From: an uncultured Mailhella sp.
Lineage (GTDB): Bacteria; Desulfobacterota; Desulfovibrionia; Desulfovibrionales; Desulfovibrionaceae
Reading direction: 5' to 3'
DNA length: 64,000 nt
Assembly (NCBI RefSeq): GCF_963931295.1
Contig: NZ_OZ007001.1
Location: 2,497,001 to 2,561,000, forward strand
The notes under the pieces are model-generated. The model saw only the letters and a program-made list of their open reading frames with translations, did no database searches and was not told the DNA's origin. Each line of letters begins with the position of its first letter. The stretch's first letter is position 1. Of the stretch, positions 35,325 through 43,562 are shown one piece after another. Position numbers and translations under genes: made by a program.

Positions 35325-36218
35325 ATGAACAAACTTTTTGTTTCCGCTGTGGCCGCCTTCATGTTTCTCGGCCTTGCCGGTCAGGCCAGCGCTCTGCCGG
35401 AACCGGACATGTCTCCCAAGTACACCTATGAACTGAAAGACGTCATGAAGGTTGACGGACGTCAGGGCGTCGCCTGCGACGGCAAGTACATCTATGTCAG
35501 CTGCAGCAAGGCGCTGTACAAGTACGACATGGACGGCAAGCTGGTGCTCAAGAACGACAAGCCCTTTGAAACCGGCTACACCAAGGCGGTGAACCACCTC
35601 GGCGACATCGACGTGTACAACGGCGAAATCTACTGCGGCGTGGAAAACTTCATGGACGGCGTGGGCAAGGACATTCAGGTGTCCGTGTACGACGCCAACA
35701 CGCTGAAGTTCAAGCGCGCCTTCCCGTTCAACGAGGCTTCCGGCCAGCTGGAAACCTCGGGCATCACGGTGGATCCCGTGAAGGGCACCGTGTGGATGTG
35801 CTCCTGGGTGGGCGAAGAATCCGGCCGCTACCTCTATGAATACGATCTCGACGGCAACTATCTGCGCAAGGTGCATCTGCAGCCTGTGCCGCAGTGGGTG
35901 CAGGGCGTGTTCTACTATGACGGCTCCCTGTTCCTGACCGCCGACGACGGCACGGCCGACGACAACGAACCCGATCATCTGTACCGCGTGGACATTTCTT
36001 CCGCGAGCAGCGCGCCCGTGATTCTGGAAAAGACCTTTACCGAAGCCATCAGACAGGGCGAAATCGAGGGTCTGTGCGTTGATCCTGCCACCGGAGATCT
36101 GCTGGTGCATCAGAACCGCGGCGCGCGCATCGTGCTCGGCATGACCAAGGGCATGTATCCGGGCTACAAGTCCGAAGTGCATGAAATCTATCGCTACAAG
36201 CTGACGCCCAACAAGTAG
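35325..36218 (+). CDS. Exported beta-propeller-like protein of unknown function
   Basis: A 297-residue protein with a clear Sec signal peptide (MNKLFVSAVAAFMFLGLAGQ, predicted cleavage after ASA). The mature part has recurring short blocks such as DGKYIYVSC, NGEIYCGVEN, GTVWMCSWVG, DGSLFLTAD and TGDLLVHQN, spaced like the blades of an NHL/SMP-30-type propeller. It should act in the periplasm. I do not recognise a specific family or active site. GAGGAGGG precedes the ATG, and a terminator follows. It is a single-gene unit. Confidence 0.8.
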   Translation: MNKLFVSAVAAFMFLGLAGQASALPEPDMSPKYTYELKDVMKVDGRQGVACDGKYIYVSCSKALYKYDMDGKLVLKNDKPFETGYTKAVNHLGDIDVYNGEIYCGVENFMDGVGKDIQVSVYDANTLKFKRAFPFNEASGQLETSGITVDPVKGTVWMCSWVGEESGRYLYEYDLDGNYLRKVHLQPVPQWVQGVFYYDGSLFLTADDGTADDNEPDHLYRVDISSASSAPVILEKTFTEAIRQGEIEGLCVDPATGDLLVHQNRGARIVLGMTKGMYPGYKSEVHEIYRYKLTPNK

Positions 36219-36258
36219 GCTTGCGGCAGGAATTCGTCGTTTTTTGCGGCGGATATTC

Positions 36259-36293
36259 AGACGGTCTGCGTTTTTGCGCGGGCCGTCTTTTTT
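36259..36293 (+). terminator. Terminator of the propeller-like gene
   Basis: AGACGGTC and GGCCGTCT stem (one G-T) with a 14-base loop, followed by TTTTTT. Confidence 0.75.
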
Positions 36294-36727
36294 ATGGACT
36301 CGCGGTAATGAAAAATGAGGGGCGCAGGGCACGTCTTTTCCGGGCGCGGCGTTTGCCGACGCCGGACAGGCAGGAGCGAAACTGCTGCGTCTGCCGACGC
36401 GGCTCTCGCTTCGTCGAACTTTCGGGGAGCAGGATAGTCAGAGAGAGTCGTTGTGGACTCGGTCGACGCGCCGGGGGCGGCACGGTGGGAAACGTACGCC
36501 GGAGCAAGGGGGCGAAGGGGCGGCAGTTCCCGGCCGTTCGGCGACAGGGGCAGGACTCCCACGGCGATGGGGGATGGAGTCGGCGGGAGAGAGGGGGAAA
36601 AATGCCGCGCGCTTCACGCAACGACGTTGTTTCCTGCATGAATGCGGCAGTGTCGGAGGCAGAGAGGAAAGCAGGGCGGAAAAGCCGGGTATTATGCAAA
36701 AAACGAACAGGCGACGCGACTTTCAGT
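36294..36727. other. Spacer without a recognisable gene
   Basis: About 430 bases of purine-rich sequence upstream of the symporter promoter. I looked for a glycine riboswitch because the next gene is an amino acid symporter, but the conserved CTCTCAGGC/GGACAG elements are absent. Confidence 0.45.
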
Positions 36728-36780
36728 TTGCTTTTCCCATTATAATGTGATATTGTGATAAATTATTGATGTATTCACAA
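36728..36780 (+). promoter_or_regulatory. Promoter and possible operator of the Na+/amino acid symporter
   Basis: TTGCTT is followed after 17 bases by TATTGT. Overlapping its end, TTGTGA (36753) and TCACAA (36775) make an inverted repeat reminiscent of a CRP/FNR-family site, though with a long 16-base centre. A regulator assignment is not possible. Confidence 0.35.
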
Positions 36781-36792
36781 AGGTGTCTCATT

Positions 36793-38145
36793 ATGCTGGA
36801 ATGGCTTACCGCTGTAAACAATTTCGTATGGGGGCCGTGCATGCTGGTGCTCCTGTTCGGCACCGGCCTGTATCTCACCATCGGGCTGCGCTTTTTTACT
36901 ATCCGCAACTTTGCCCGCGGCCTTCGTCATGCCTGGGCCGGACGGCGTCCGGATTCGGAAAAGGGCGAGATTTCTCCCTTCAACGCGCTGATGACGGCCC
37001 TTGCCGGAGATATCGGCACCGGCAACATCGTGGGTGTTGCCACGGCCATTTATATGGGCGGCCCGGGCGCGCTGTTCTGGATGTGGATGACGGCCCTTGT
37101 GGGCATGGCCACCAAGTTCAGCGAAGTGCTGCTTGCCGTGCATTATCGCGAGCGCACCCCCGCCGGAAACTGGGTGGGAGGAGCCATGTTCTTCATTAAA
37201 AACGGTCTCGGAGCCCGCTGGATGTGGCTCGGCAGCGCCTTTGCGCTGTTCGGCATCGTGGCCTGCATCGGCACTGGAGCCATGGTGCAGAGCAACGCCA
37301 TCGGCGGCGTGCTTGAGGCAAGTTTCGGCGTTTCTCCCTACATTTCAGCCGTGGCGCTGCTTGTGCTCTCCAGCGTGGTGCTGCTCGGCGGCGTGAAGCG
37401 CATTGCCGGCGTGGCGGGACGCATCGTTCCCATCATGGCGCTGTGCTACGCCGCCATGTCTCTTGTGGTCATTGTTCTGCACATTGATCAGGTGCCCGGC
37501 ATTTTCGCCATGGTGCTGCGCGAAGCCTTTTCGCCGTCGGCGGCGCAGGGCGGCGCGGCCGGCGCTTCCATCATGCTGGCCATCCGCATGGGCATGGCCC
37601 GCGGCATCTTTTCCAACGAGGCCGGACTCGGCACGGCTCCCATGGCGCATGCGGCGGCTTCCACCAATTCGCCCATGACGCAGGCCACCATCGGCATGCT
37701 CGACACCTTCGTCGACACCATCGTGGTGTGCAGCCTTACCGCCTTTGCGCTGCTGCTCACCGGCGAATGGACCGACGGTCAGCAGGGCGCGGCCATGACC
37801 TCGGCCGCCTTTGAAAGCGTGCTTCCAGGCATCGGCAGCGTCATGGTGGCCGTGTGCCTTTCGCTGTTCGCCTTCACCACGGCCATGAGCTGGTGCGTGT
37901 ACGGCGAACGCTGCGCCATCTACTTCTTCGGCGACAAGGCGCAGATTCCCTTCCGCGTGGTGTACTGCATCGCCATTCCCGTGGGCATTCTCGTCAAGCT
38001 GAATCTTGTCTGGCTGCTGGCCGATACCTGCAACGCCCTCATGGCCATCCCCAACCTTATCGCCATTCTTCTGCTCAGTCCCGTGCTGTTCAGGCTGGTG
38101 CGGGAGGAAGAGGCGAAGTTCCGGGCCGAGTGCGACAAGGACTAG
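36793..38145 (+). CDS. Sodium:alanine/glycine symporter (AGCS family)
   Basis: A 450-residue inner-membrane transporter with about ten hydrophobic segments. The family signature runs ALAGDIGTGNIVGVA then GGPGALFWMWMTALVGMATK. FSNEAGLGTAPMAHAAA, the second AGCS signature, follows in the middle of the protein. It imports alanine or glycine with Na+. I start at MLEWLTAVNNFVWGP, with AGGTG upstream. The longer frame from 36766 has no ribosome site. It is monocistronic with a terminator directly downstream. Confidence 0.92.
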   Translation: MLEWLTAVNNFVWGPCMLVLLFGTGLYLTIGLRFFTIRNFARGLRHAWAGRRPDSEKGEISPFNALMTALAGDIGTGNIVGVATAIYMGGPGALFWMWMTALVGMATKFSEVLLAVHYRERTPAGNWVGGAMFFIKNGLGARWMWLGSAFALFGIVACIGTGAMVQSNAIGGVLEASFGVSPYISAVALLVLSSVVLLGGVKRIAGVAGRIVPIMALCYAAMSLVVIVLHIDQVPGIFAMVLREAFSPSAAQGGAAGASIMLAIRMGMARGIFSNEAGLGTAPMAHAAASTNSPMTQATIGMLDTFVDTIVVCSLTAFALLLTGEWTDGQQGAAMTSAAFESVLPGIGSVMVAVCLSLFAFTTAMSWCVYGERCAIYFFGDKAQIPFRVVYCIAIPVGILVKLNLVWLLADTCNALMAIPNLIAILLLSPVLFRLVREEEAKFRAECDKD

Positions 38146-38168
38146 GCCGGAAAAGCAGCTTTCCGGAA

Positions 38169-38198
38169 AGGCAGGGCTTGCAGGCTCTGCCTTTTTTT
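38169..38198 (+). terminator. Terminator of the symporter gene
   Basis: AGGCAG and CTGCCT stem followed by seven T. Confidence 0.75.
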
Positions 38199-38408
38199 GA
38201 TGTTCTTCAGACCCGGCAGGGGAATAATCAAAGATCCCTTGAAGGGGGGGCTGCCTGTGCGTGTTGTGCGAAAGGCGGCCATCTTGGCGAACATGGAGGG
38301 TATCGCAAGTTCTCCAGAAAAGCGGTGGCGGATGAGCAAACATGCAGCCGACAGGGGTTCTCCTTGTGCGTCGTTCCTGAACATTTCAGAAAAAACGCAG
38401 TTTTTCTC

Positions 38409-38437
38409 TTGCCAAATGGGAAGAATGGGGGCATATT
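38409..38437 (+). promoter_or_regulatory. Promoter of tRNA-Met
   Basis: TTGCCA, 17 bases, CATATT, ending 10 bases before the tRNA. It shares the TTGCCA box with the tRNA-Leu promoter at 5733. Confidence 0.55.
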
Positions 38438-38447
38438 TTCCGCTGCT

Positions 38448-38523
38448 GGACCCGTAGCTCAGTTGGTAGAGCCCCCGGCTCATAACCGGATTGTCGTAGG
38501 TTCGAGGCCTGCCGGGTCCACCA
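38448..38523 (+). tRNA. tRNA-Met (anticodon CAT)
   Basis: Acceptor GGACCCG / CGGGTCC with CCA encoded, anticodon loop CTCATAA, T-loop GTTCGAGGC. The first base pair and the D-arm fit an elongator-type tRNA. A lysidine-modified isoleucine tRNA with the same anticodon cannot be fully excluded. Confidence 0.9.
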
Positions 38524-38539
38524 TTATGCAGAGAGATGG

Positions 38540-38578
38540 ACGGACATGGATAGTATGACTACCCATGTCCGTTTTTTT
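38540..38578 (+). terminator. Terminator of tRNA-Met
   Basis: ACGGACATGG and CCATGTCCGT stem followed by seven T. Confidence 0.88.
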
Positions 38579-38674
38579 GTGTTCAGCCGCTGACGGTATA
38601 ACATCGCTTGAAATGTCAGAGAGAAACAGACGGCAAGTCAAAGTATGTGTCGCAGCTGAACGAGAGAAACAAGA

Positions 38675-38711
38675 AAGGACGCTTAGCTGAGAATCTCAGG
38701 TAAGCGTCCTT
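38675..38711 (-). terminator. Terminator of gcvH
   Basis: AAGGACGCTTA and TAAGCGTCCTT form a perfect 11-bp stem. On the minus strand it is followed by TTCTTGTTT. Confidence 0.75.
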
Positions 38712-38768
38712 AAGAGTCATTAGCAAGTCACCCCTTGTCGGGCGTGGCCTGCATAACTGATGGAAGAA

Positions 38769-39164
38769 TTACAGTGTGGCCTTGTAGGCGTCGGCGGAGA
38801 GCAGGCCGTCCACGGCGGCCATGTCTTCGGGCTTTACGCGGATGAGCCAGCCTCTGTCGTAGCAGGAGGCGTTGAGCAGGGTGGGCGTGCCGTCGAGATC
38901 GCCGTTCACGGCGGAAACTTCGCCGGCCACGGGCATGAACAGCTTGTTCACCGACTTGATGGACTCCACTTCGCCGAATTCGTCGCCGGCGGCAAAGCTG
39001 TCGCCTTCAGAGGGAAGATCCACGTACACCACTTCGCCGAGCTGATCCTGCGCGTAGTCGCTCACGCCGATCACGATTTCCTCGCCGTCCTTGCGGACCC
39101 AGATGTGTTCGTCGGTGTATTTGAGTTCGGCAGGAAAGGAAAGTTCCGCAACAGTTTTGGCCAT
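38769..39164 (-). CDS. gcvH: Glycine cleavage system H protein
   Basis: A 131-residue lipoyl carrier that shuttles the aminomethyl group in glycine cleavage or reductive glycine synthesis. It contains EHIWVRKDGEEIVIGVSDYAQ and the lipoylation site GEVESIKSVNKLF, where the lysine after ESI is modified. I start at MAKTVAELSFP with AAGGAG upstream. It lies 112 bases after lpd on the same strand, so H protein and the L protein that reoxidises it are linked. The P and T proteins are not in the window. Confidence 0.96.
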   Translation of the reverse strand: MAKTVAELSFPAELKYTDEHIWVRKDGEEIVIGVSDYAQDQLGEVVYVDLPSEGDSFAAGDEFGEVESIKSVNKLFMPVAGEVSAVNGDLDGTPTLLNASCYDRGWLIRVKPEDMAAVDGLLSADAYKATL

Positions 39165-39276
39165 GGGGATACTCCTTGGTTTTGGGGCGTGCGCCCGTAA
39201 GGTTGAGCGCGCCGCAGGCTTGCAGCGTGTGCGGGGCGCGCGCCGGACCGGTCGGGATCCGGCGCGCGGCAAAAGA

Positions 39277-40701
39277 CTATTCCGCCATCTTCGCCGCGGC
39301 TTCCATGATGCCTTCGGCAAGGGTGGGGTGCGCGTGAATGGTTCCGGCAATGTCGGCCACGGATGCGCCCATCTGCAGGGCAAGGGCGCATTCGGCAATG
39401 AGGTCGGTGGCGTGAGCTCCGGCGATGTGCGCGCCGAGGAGCTTGCCGTTTGCCTTGTCGGCCACCAGCTTGAACACGCCGGGCAGCTCGCCCATGGCCT
39501 GCGCCTTGCCGAGTTCGCGGAACTGGAATTCCGAGGTCTGCACCTCAAAGCCTCTGGCCTTCGCCTGCGCTTCGGTCAGACCCACGTCGCCGATTTCGGG
39601 CGAGGAGAAGATGCCGGAAGGAACCACGTCGTAGTTCGGCTTTTCGCTCGCGCCGAAGATGTTGGCCACGGCCACGTGCGCTTCGGCGCTGGCCATGTGC
39701 GCAAGCATGATGCGGGCCGGGCCCAGAATGTCGCCGATGGCGTACACGCCGGGAACCGAGGTTTCCAGATAGTCGTTCACCGTGACGTAGCCGCGCTTGT
39801 CGGTGGCGATGCCGGCTTCGGCAAGGCCGAGGCCTTCGCTGTTGGCCGTGCGGCCTATGGTCATGAAGATGCAGTCGGCTTCCAGCGTGGCGGGCTTTTT
39901 GGCGGAGGCGGGCACGAGTTCCGGCGCGAGGAAGGGAGAGGGACCGAGATCGGCAAAGACCTTGCCTCCTTCCACCTTCGTGGTGTTCACGGTGCGGGCG
40001 AGTTCCACCTTGATGCCCTTCTTCTTGGCTTCGCGCAGCAGCAGCTTGCTCATTTCCTCATCGACGGAGGGCACAGGCAGAAGACGGTTCTGACCTTCCA
40101 CGATGGTCACTTCGCTGCCGAAGGCGCGGAAAATGAACGCGAGCTCGGTGCCGACCACGCCGCCGCCCACGATGACGAGACGTGCGGGCACGTGATCGAG
40201 TTCGAGCGCGTCGTCGCTGGACAGAATGAATTTGCCGTCCACGGGCAGGGAGGGCAGATTCAGCACGTTGGAGCCGGTGGCGATGATGACCTTGTCGCCT
40301 TCGATGTCCTTTTCGGAGCCGTCGGGCATGGCGACCTTCACAAGACCGGCGTTCACGACCTTGCCGCGCCCCATGACCACGTTGATCTTGAGCTTGGCGC
40401 AGCTTTTTTCCAGACCGCCGCGCAGTGTTTCGGTGACCTTGCGCTTTCTGGCGATGACGGCGGGCATGTCCACGCCGGGAGCGCCGGCTCCGGCAATGCC
40501 GAATTCTGCGGCGCGGCGTATGGTTTCCAGCGCCTCGGCGGAGGATTTCAGCGTTTTGGTGGGAATGCAGCCGCAGTTGAGGCACGTGCCGCCGAGCCAT
40601 CTGGATTCCACAAGCGTAACTTCCGCGCCGCGTCTGGCGGCGTCGAAGGCGGCGGTGTAGCCGCCGGGGCCTGCTCCTATGACAGTGATGCGAAGAGCCA
40701 T
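39277..40701 (-). CDS. lpdA: Dihydrolipoyl dehydrogenase
   Basis: A 474-residue FAD flavoprotein that reoxidises dihydrolipoyl groups with NAD+. The FAD-binding VIGAGPGGYTAAFDAARRG is followed by the redox-active disulfide GGTCLNCGCIPTK. Next come the NAD-binding IVGGGVVGTELAFIF, the AIGDILGPARIMLAHMASAE segment and the C-terminal catalytic HAHPTLAEG. All motifs are intact. It lies between a glutaredoxin-fusion gene upstream and gcvH downstream, and probably serves the glycine cleavage system. Confidence 0.96.
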   Translation of the reverse strand: MALRITVIGAGPGGYTAAFDAARRGAEVTLVESRWLGGTCLNCGCIPTKTLKSSAEALETIRRAAEFGIAGAGAPGVDMPAVIARKRKVTETLRGGLEKSCAKLKINVVMGRGKVVNAGLVKVAMPDGSEKDIEGDKVIIATGSNVLNLPSLPVDGKFILSSDDALELDHVPARLVIVGGGVVGTELAFIFRAFGSEVTIVEGQNRLLPVPSVDEEMSKLLLREAKKKGIKVELARTVNTTKVEGGKVFADLGPSPFLAPELVPASAKKPATLEADCIFMTIGRTANSEGLGLAEAGIATDKRGYVTVNDYLETSVPGVYAIGDILGPARIMLAHMASAEAHVAVANIFGASEKPNYDVVPSGIFSSPEIGDVGLTEAQAKARGFEVQTSEFQFRELGKAQAMGELPGVFKLVADKANGKLLGAHIAGAHATDLIAECALALQMGASVADIAGTIHAHPTLAEGIMEAAAKMAE

Positions 40702-40864
40702 GATATTTTGCCTGCCTTGATAACAGAATGTGGCGTTTTTATGAGAAACGCAGAACGGCCGCCGAAACGGCCCGGCACACGCCGAGAAAGGGGCGCGTGC
40801 CCACCTGTCTGCGGAGCGCTTCCGCAGACGACGGCGCGACGGATTTCGCCGCGCCGAAGCATCG

Positions 40865-41695
40865 CTATTCGCCCTTGATGATGTCGGTCTTGGGGAGGGC
40901 GGAACGAACCTTGGAACGATAGGGCAGAAGGTTGGTCAGCGGTTCGACGCCCTTCACGACCTCGGTCGTGGCCTGAATGCCGAAGGGCAGCATCATGTCG
41001 CCGCAGGCTTCGGCCACCATCTTTCCGGCAAGGGCGGCGTCGGCGGGAGAGAGCCAGGCGAAGGAACCGTCGGCCTGCGGAATGGGTTCGAGGTACAGAC
41101 GGATGACGTGATCCTTGAAGTCGCGCACGAGGGCGATGGTCTTGCCGAGCTCTTCGGCGGAAGGCGCGTCGCCGCCTGCGGCAGCGGGATAGACGGAGGC
41201 GGGGCCGGGAATGTTGAGACGCACGCGGGTCAGGCAGCCGGTGCCGATGAGGCGCTCAAGCAGCGCGGCGTTGCGGCCGTCGGTGTCGAGCACGACCTGA
41301 AGTCCGCCCTTGGCAAGCGCCGTGACGAGCTCCACGAAATGATCCTCTTCCCCGGCGGGGACCTTGGAGACGTTCAGGCCGGAGATCCAGCCGTGCAGCA
41401 TCTTGCTTTCGGTGACGGCACCGGCGTCGCCGAGGGCCTTGCCGGAAAGCAGATAGGCAATGATGACGCCCGTGCCCTGAAGCACCACGTCGCCGTCATC
41501 GTCATGGAACATGGGAAATTCCACGCCGGTTTCGTTGCGGTGCAGGAACTTGCGGTTGGCGCGATAAAAGCCGTTCACGATGTCCTTGTCGGCCTCAAGG
41601 TCATAGCTGGTGTAGGCGATGCCCCTGGCGTCCATGAACTCATGAGTGATGCGGCAGCGAATGCAGTTGGGAGCCTTGTAAAGAGTGATAGCCAT
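40865..41695 (-). CDS. Glutaredoxin-like domain fused to a radical-SAM-activase-like C-terminal domain
   Basis: A 276-residue two-part protein. Residues 1-90 look like a glutaredoxin: MAITLYKAPNCIRCRITHEF has a CxxC pair at 11 and 14, followed by the thioredoxin-type FPMFHDDDGDVVLQGTGV. From about residue 115 the sequence resembles the C-terminal half of glycyl-radical activating enzymes (LQVVLDTDGRNAALL, VRLNIPGP, HVIRLYLEPIP), yet the CxxxCxxC cluster motif that should precede this part is absent. I start at 41695, with GGAG before it. It is upstream of lpdA and gcvH, so a redox role around the lipoyl system is possible. The function is unknown. Confidence 0.72.
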   Translation of the reverse strand: MAITLYKAPNCIRCRITHEFMDARGIAYTSYDLEADKDIVNGFYRANRKFLHRNETGVEFPMFHDDDGDVVLQGTGVIIAYLLSGKALGDAGAVTESKMLHGWISGLNVSKVPAGEEDHFVELVTALAKGGLQVVLDTDGRNAALLERLIGTGCLTRVRLNIPGPASVYPAAAGGDAPSAEELGKTIALVRDFKDHVIRLYLEPIPQADGSFAWLSPADAALAGKMVAEACGDMMLPFGIQATTEVVKGVEPLTNLLPYRSKVRSALPKTDIIKGE

Positions 41696-42414
41696 GTCGA
41701 ACTCCATAACGGTTAGAAAATTCCGTGGTCCCGGCGGCGGGATCGGCCTTGCCGGAGCGTTCCGGCGGTGGAGCGGGCAGCCTGCGCGGTATTTCGGCAG
41801 AACACGGAAGGGCGGCAACAAGGCTCGACGCTTTCCGCGTTCCTGCTGTTGGCAATAAATATTCAATAGACTTTCGTTCTAGTGAAATACCTGTTTTCTG
41901 TCAAGGCATCGGGCAGGTCCTGCTGCGGATTTTCATGGGTGTTCAAAGGGAAGGATGTTCCGAAAAAGTTTGTGCAGCAAGAATTTTTCTGCGGGCAGGA
42001 GAGAAGGGGGAGGCTCGGGGCAAGGCGGGAGCGCGGCCGTGTGGAGGAGCGGTGAGAAAGCCGTCCGCAGGCGCTTCCGCCGCCTCTGTTCCCCGGAACC
42101 GAGGCGAGGATCCGGCGCGTTTCCGCTCCCCCGCTCTATGGTCTGCGACTGCCGGGGCGTGCGGGCCTTGTCTGACGAGCGCAGGACCGCTGGTCTGTCG
42201 ATGATGCTGGAAGAGCGGGGCCGTTCGTGGCCGTGCGTACATAAGAGGCTGATGTCGACGATGGTTGGAGCTTGCGAATCGGCAATGTCGGAGCTTGCAG
42301 TACGTACCGAGCCAGTCTTCTTGCAGGCTCGCAACTTGAGTGCAATATTCGGCGCGCGGGGCGTTGGGAAAACGGACGCTTTTACCATTGAAAAACGGGC
42401 ATGGATGGGATAGG
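41696..42414. other. 0.7-kb spacer without a recognisable gene
   Basis: It holds the promoter region of the minus-strand lpdA group (AT-rich near 41855-41900) and the tetR promoter region on the right. The GC-rich middle has no coding motif. Confidence 0.5.
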
Positions 42415-42442
42415 TTGAATCATATTATTTAATTCTATTCAA
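42415..42442 (+). promoter_or_regulatory. Candidate TetR operator
   Basis: TTGAAT and ATTCAA form an inverted repeat with a 16-base AT-rich centre, 16 bases before the tetR start codon. Autoregulation is inferred from position. Confidence 0.35.
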
Positions 42443-42458
42443 TATTGAGGATTCCACC

Positions 42459-43286
42459 ATGGCCAGAAAAGCCGCAGAAGACGCAGCCGAAAAGCCGGTC
42501 AAGAAGACGCGAGCCTATCATTCCCCCCGCAGAAAGGAACAGGCGAATGTAACCAAGGCGCGCATTGTTGCGGCCGCCATGCAGCTCATGAAGGAAAAGG
42601 GCTACGCCGACATGACGCTTGAAGCCATTGCGCGCGAGGCGGGCGTGGCTCCGCAGACCGTGTATGCGGTGTGCGGCTCGAAGAAGGGCGTGCTGGCGGC
42701 CATTCTCGAAACGACCGTGGAGGCCAAGAAGTACGACAAGCTGCGCGATTCCATTCCGCAGATCATGACCGGCAAGGAGCGGGTGCGCGAGATCGGGCAT
42801 TTCATGTCCGTGCTCATGGAAGACGCCATGCCGGTGTTCGACATCATCCGGGGCATGAGCGTGCTTTCGCCGGAATTTGCCGAACAGGAATACGATCAGA
42901 GCATGATGCTGCTGGAAAAATGCCGCAAGTCCGTCCACAAGATGGCCGAAGACGGACTGCTGCGGCCCGGACTCTCCGAAGAGCGCGCCGCGGAACTGTA
43001 CTGGAGCATCAGCACGCCGGGCATTCATCGCCGTCTGACCAAAGTGCTCAACTGGTCCTCCGAGGAATATGCGGCGTGGGTTTCCTATCTCATCGGGGTG
43101 GCGCTGCTGGACTGGGATGCGCCCATGCCCTTCCTTAATGAAGGGCCGCGCACAAGCGGCATTCCCACGCTGAAGAGGGCGGAGCAGCCGGAAGCCGGGC
43201 CGTCGGACAGAGGACAGGACGAACAGCCCGCGAAGCAGCCGGACGGCAGGGACGCCGATCCGCAGAGCGGCGTGAAAACGCTGTAG
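42459..43286 (+). CDS. TetR family transcriptional regulator
   Basis: A 275-residue repressor. After a basic, alanine-lysine-rich N-terminal tail (residues 1-30), the helix-turn-helix spans about 33-80: TKARIVAAAMQLMKEKGY, then MTLEAIAREAGVAPQTVYAV. The ligand domain follows, and the last 45 residues are a hydrophilic, apparently disordered tail (EQPEAGPSDRGQDEQPAKQP). GAGG precedes the ATG, and an inverted repeat lies just upstream. It precedes a MATE efflux gene by 276 bases on the same strand and probably controls it. Confidence 0.9.
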   Translation: MARKAAEDAAEKPVKKTRAYHSPRRKEQANVTKARIVAAAMQLMKEKGYADMTLEAIAREAGVAPQTVYAVCGSKKGVLAAILETTVEAKKYDKLRDSIPQIMTGKERVREIGHFMSVLMEDAMPVFDIIRGMSVLSPEFAEQEYDQSMMLLEKCRKSVHKMAEDGLLRPGLSEERAAELYWSISTPGIHRRLTKVLNWSSEEYAAWVSYLIGVALLDWDAPMPFLNEGPRTSGIPTLKRAEQPEAGPSDRGQDEQPAKQPDGRDADPQSGVKTL

Positions 43287-43562
43287 CCCGGAAAAGCGGC
43301 AAAAGAAGCGCTTGCCTTTCTCGCCCGACTTTGTGAATATACGCCACGCACCGATGATTTTTATGCGTTTTCTTCGGGTTCGCGCGCCAGCTGCGAACCT
43401 CCATCATCATTGATTCTGAAGTGATGCGGCCGCATGTCGCGGTCGCCGGACAAGGTTTCCGACAACAAGGCGTCTTTTGACGCCTTTCGGCACTTTAAGA
43501 GTCGTTCGCGTCGTTTCACGCGCTCGGCGTTCCGCCCGTCGCTTCGAGTCTCGGAGGGAAAT

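Noticed and set aside
36294..36727. Glycine riboswitch upstream of the amino acid symporter
   Set aside because: A GGCGAAGGGGC-like string is present, but the other conserved elements of either aptamer are missing.
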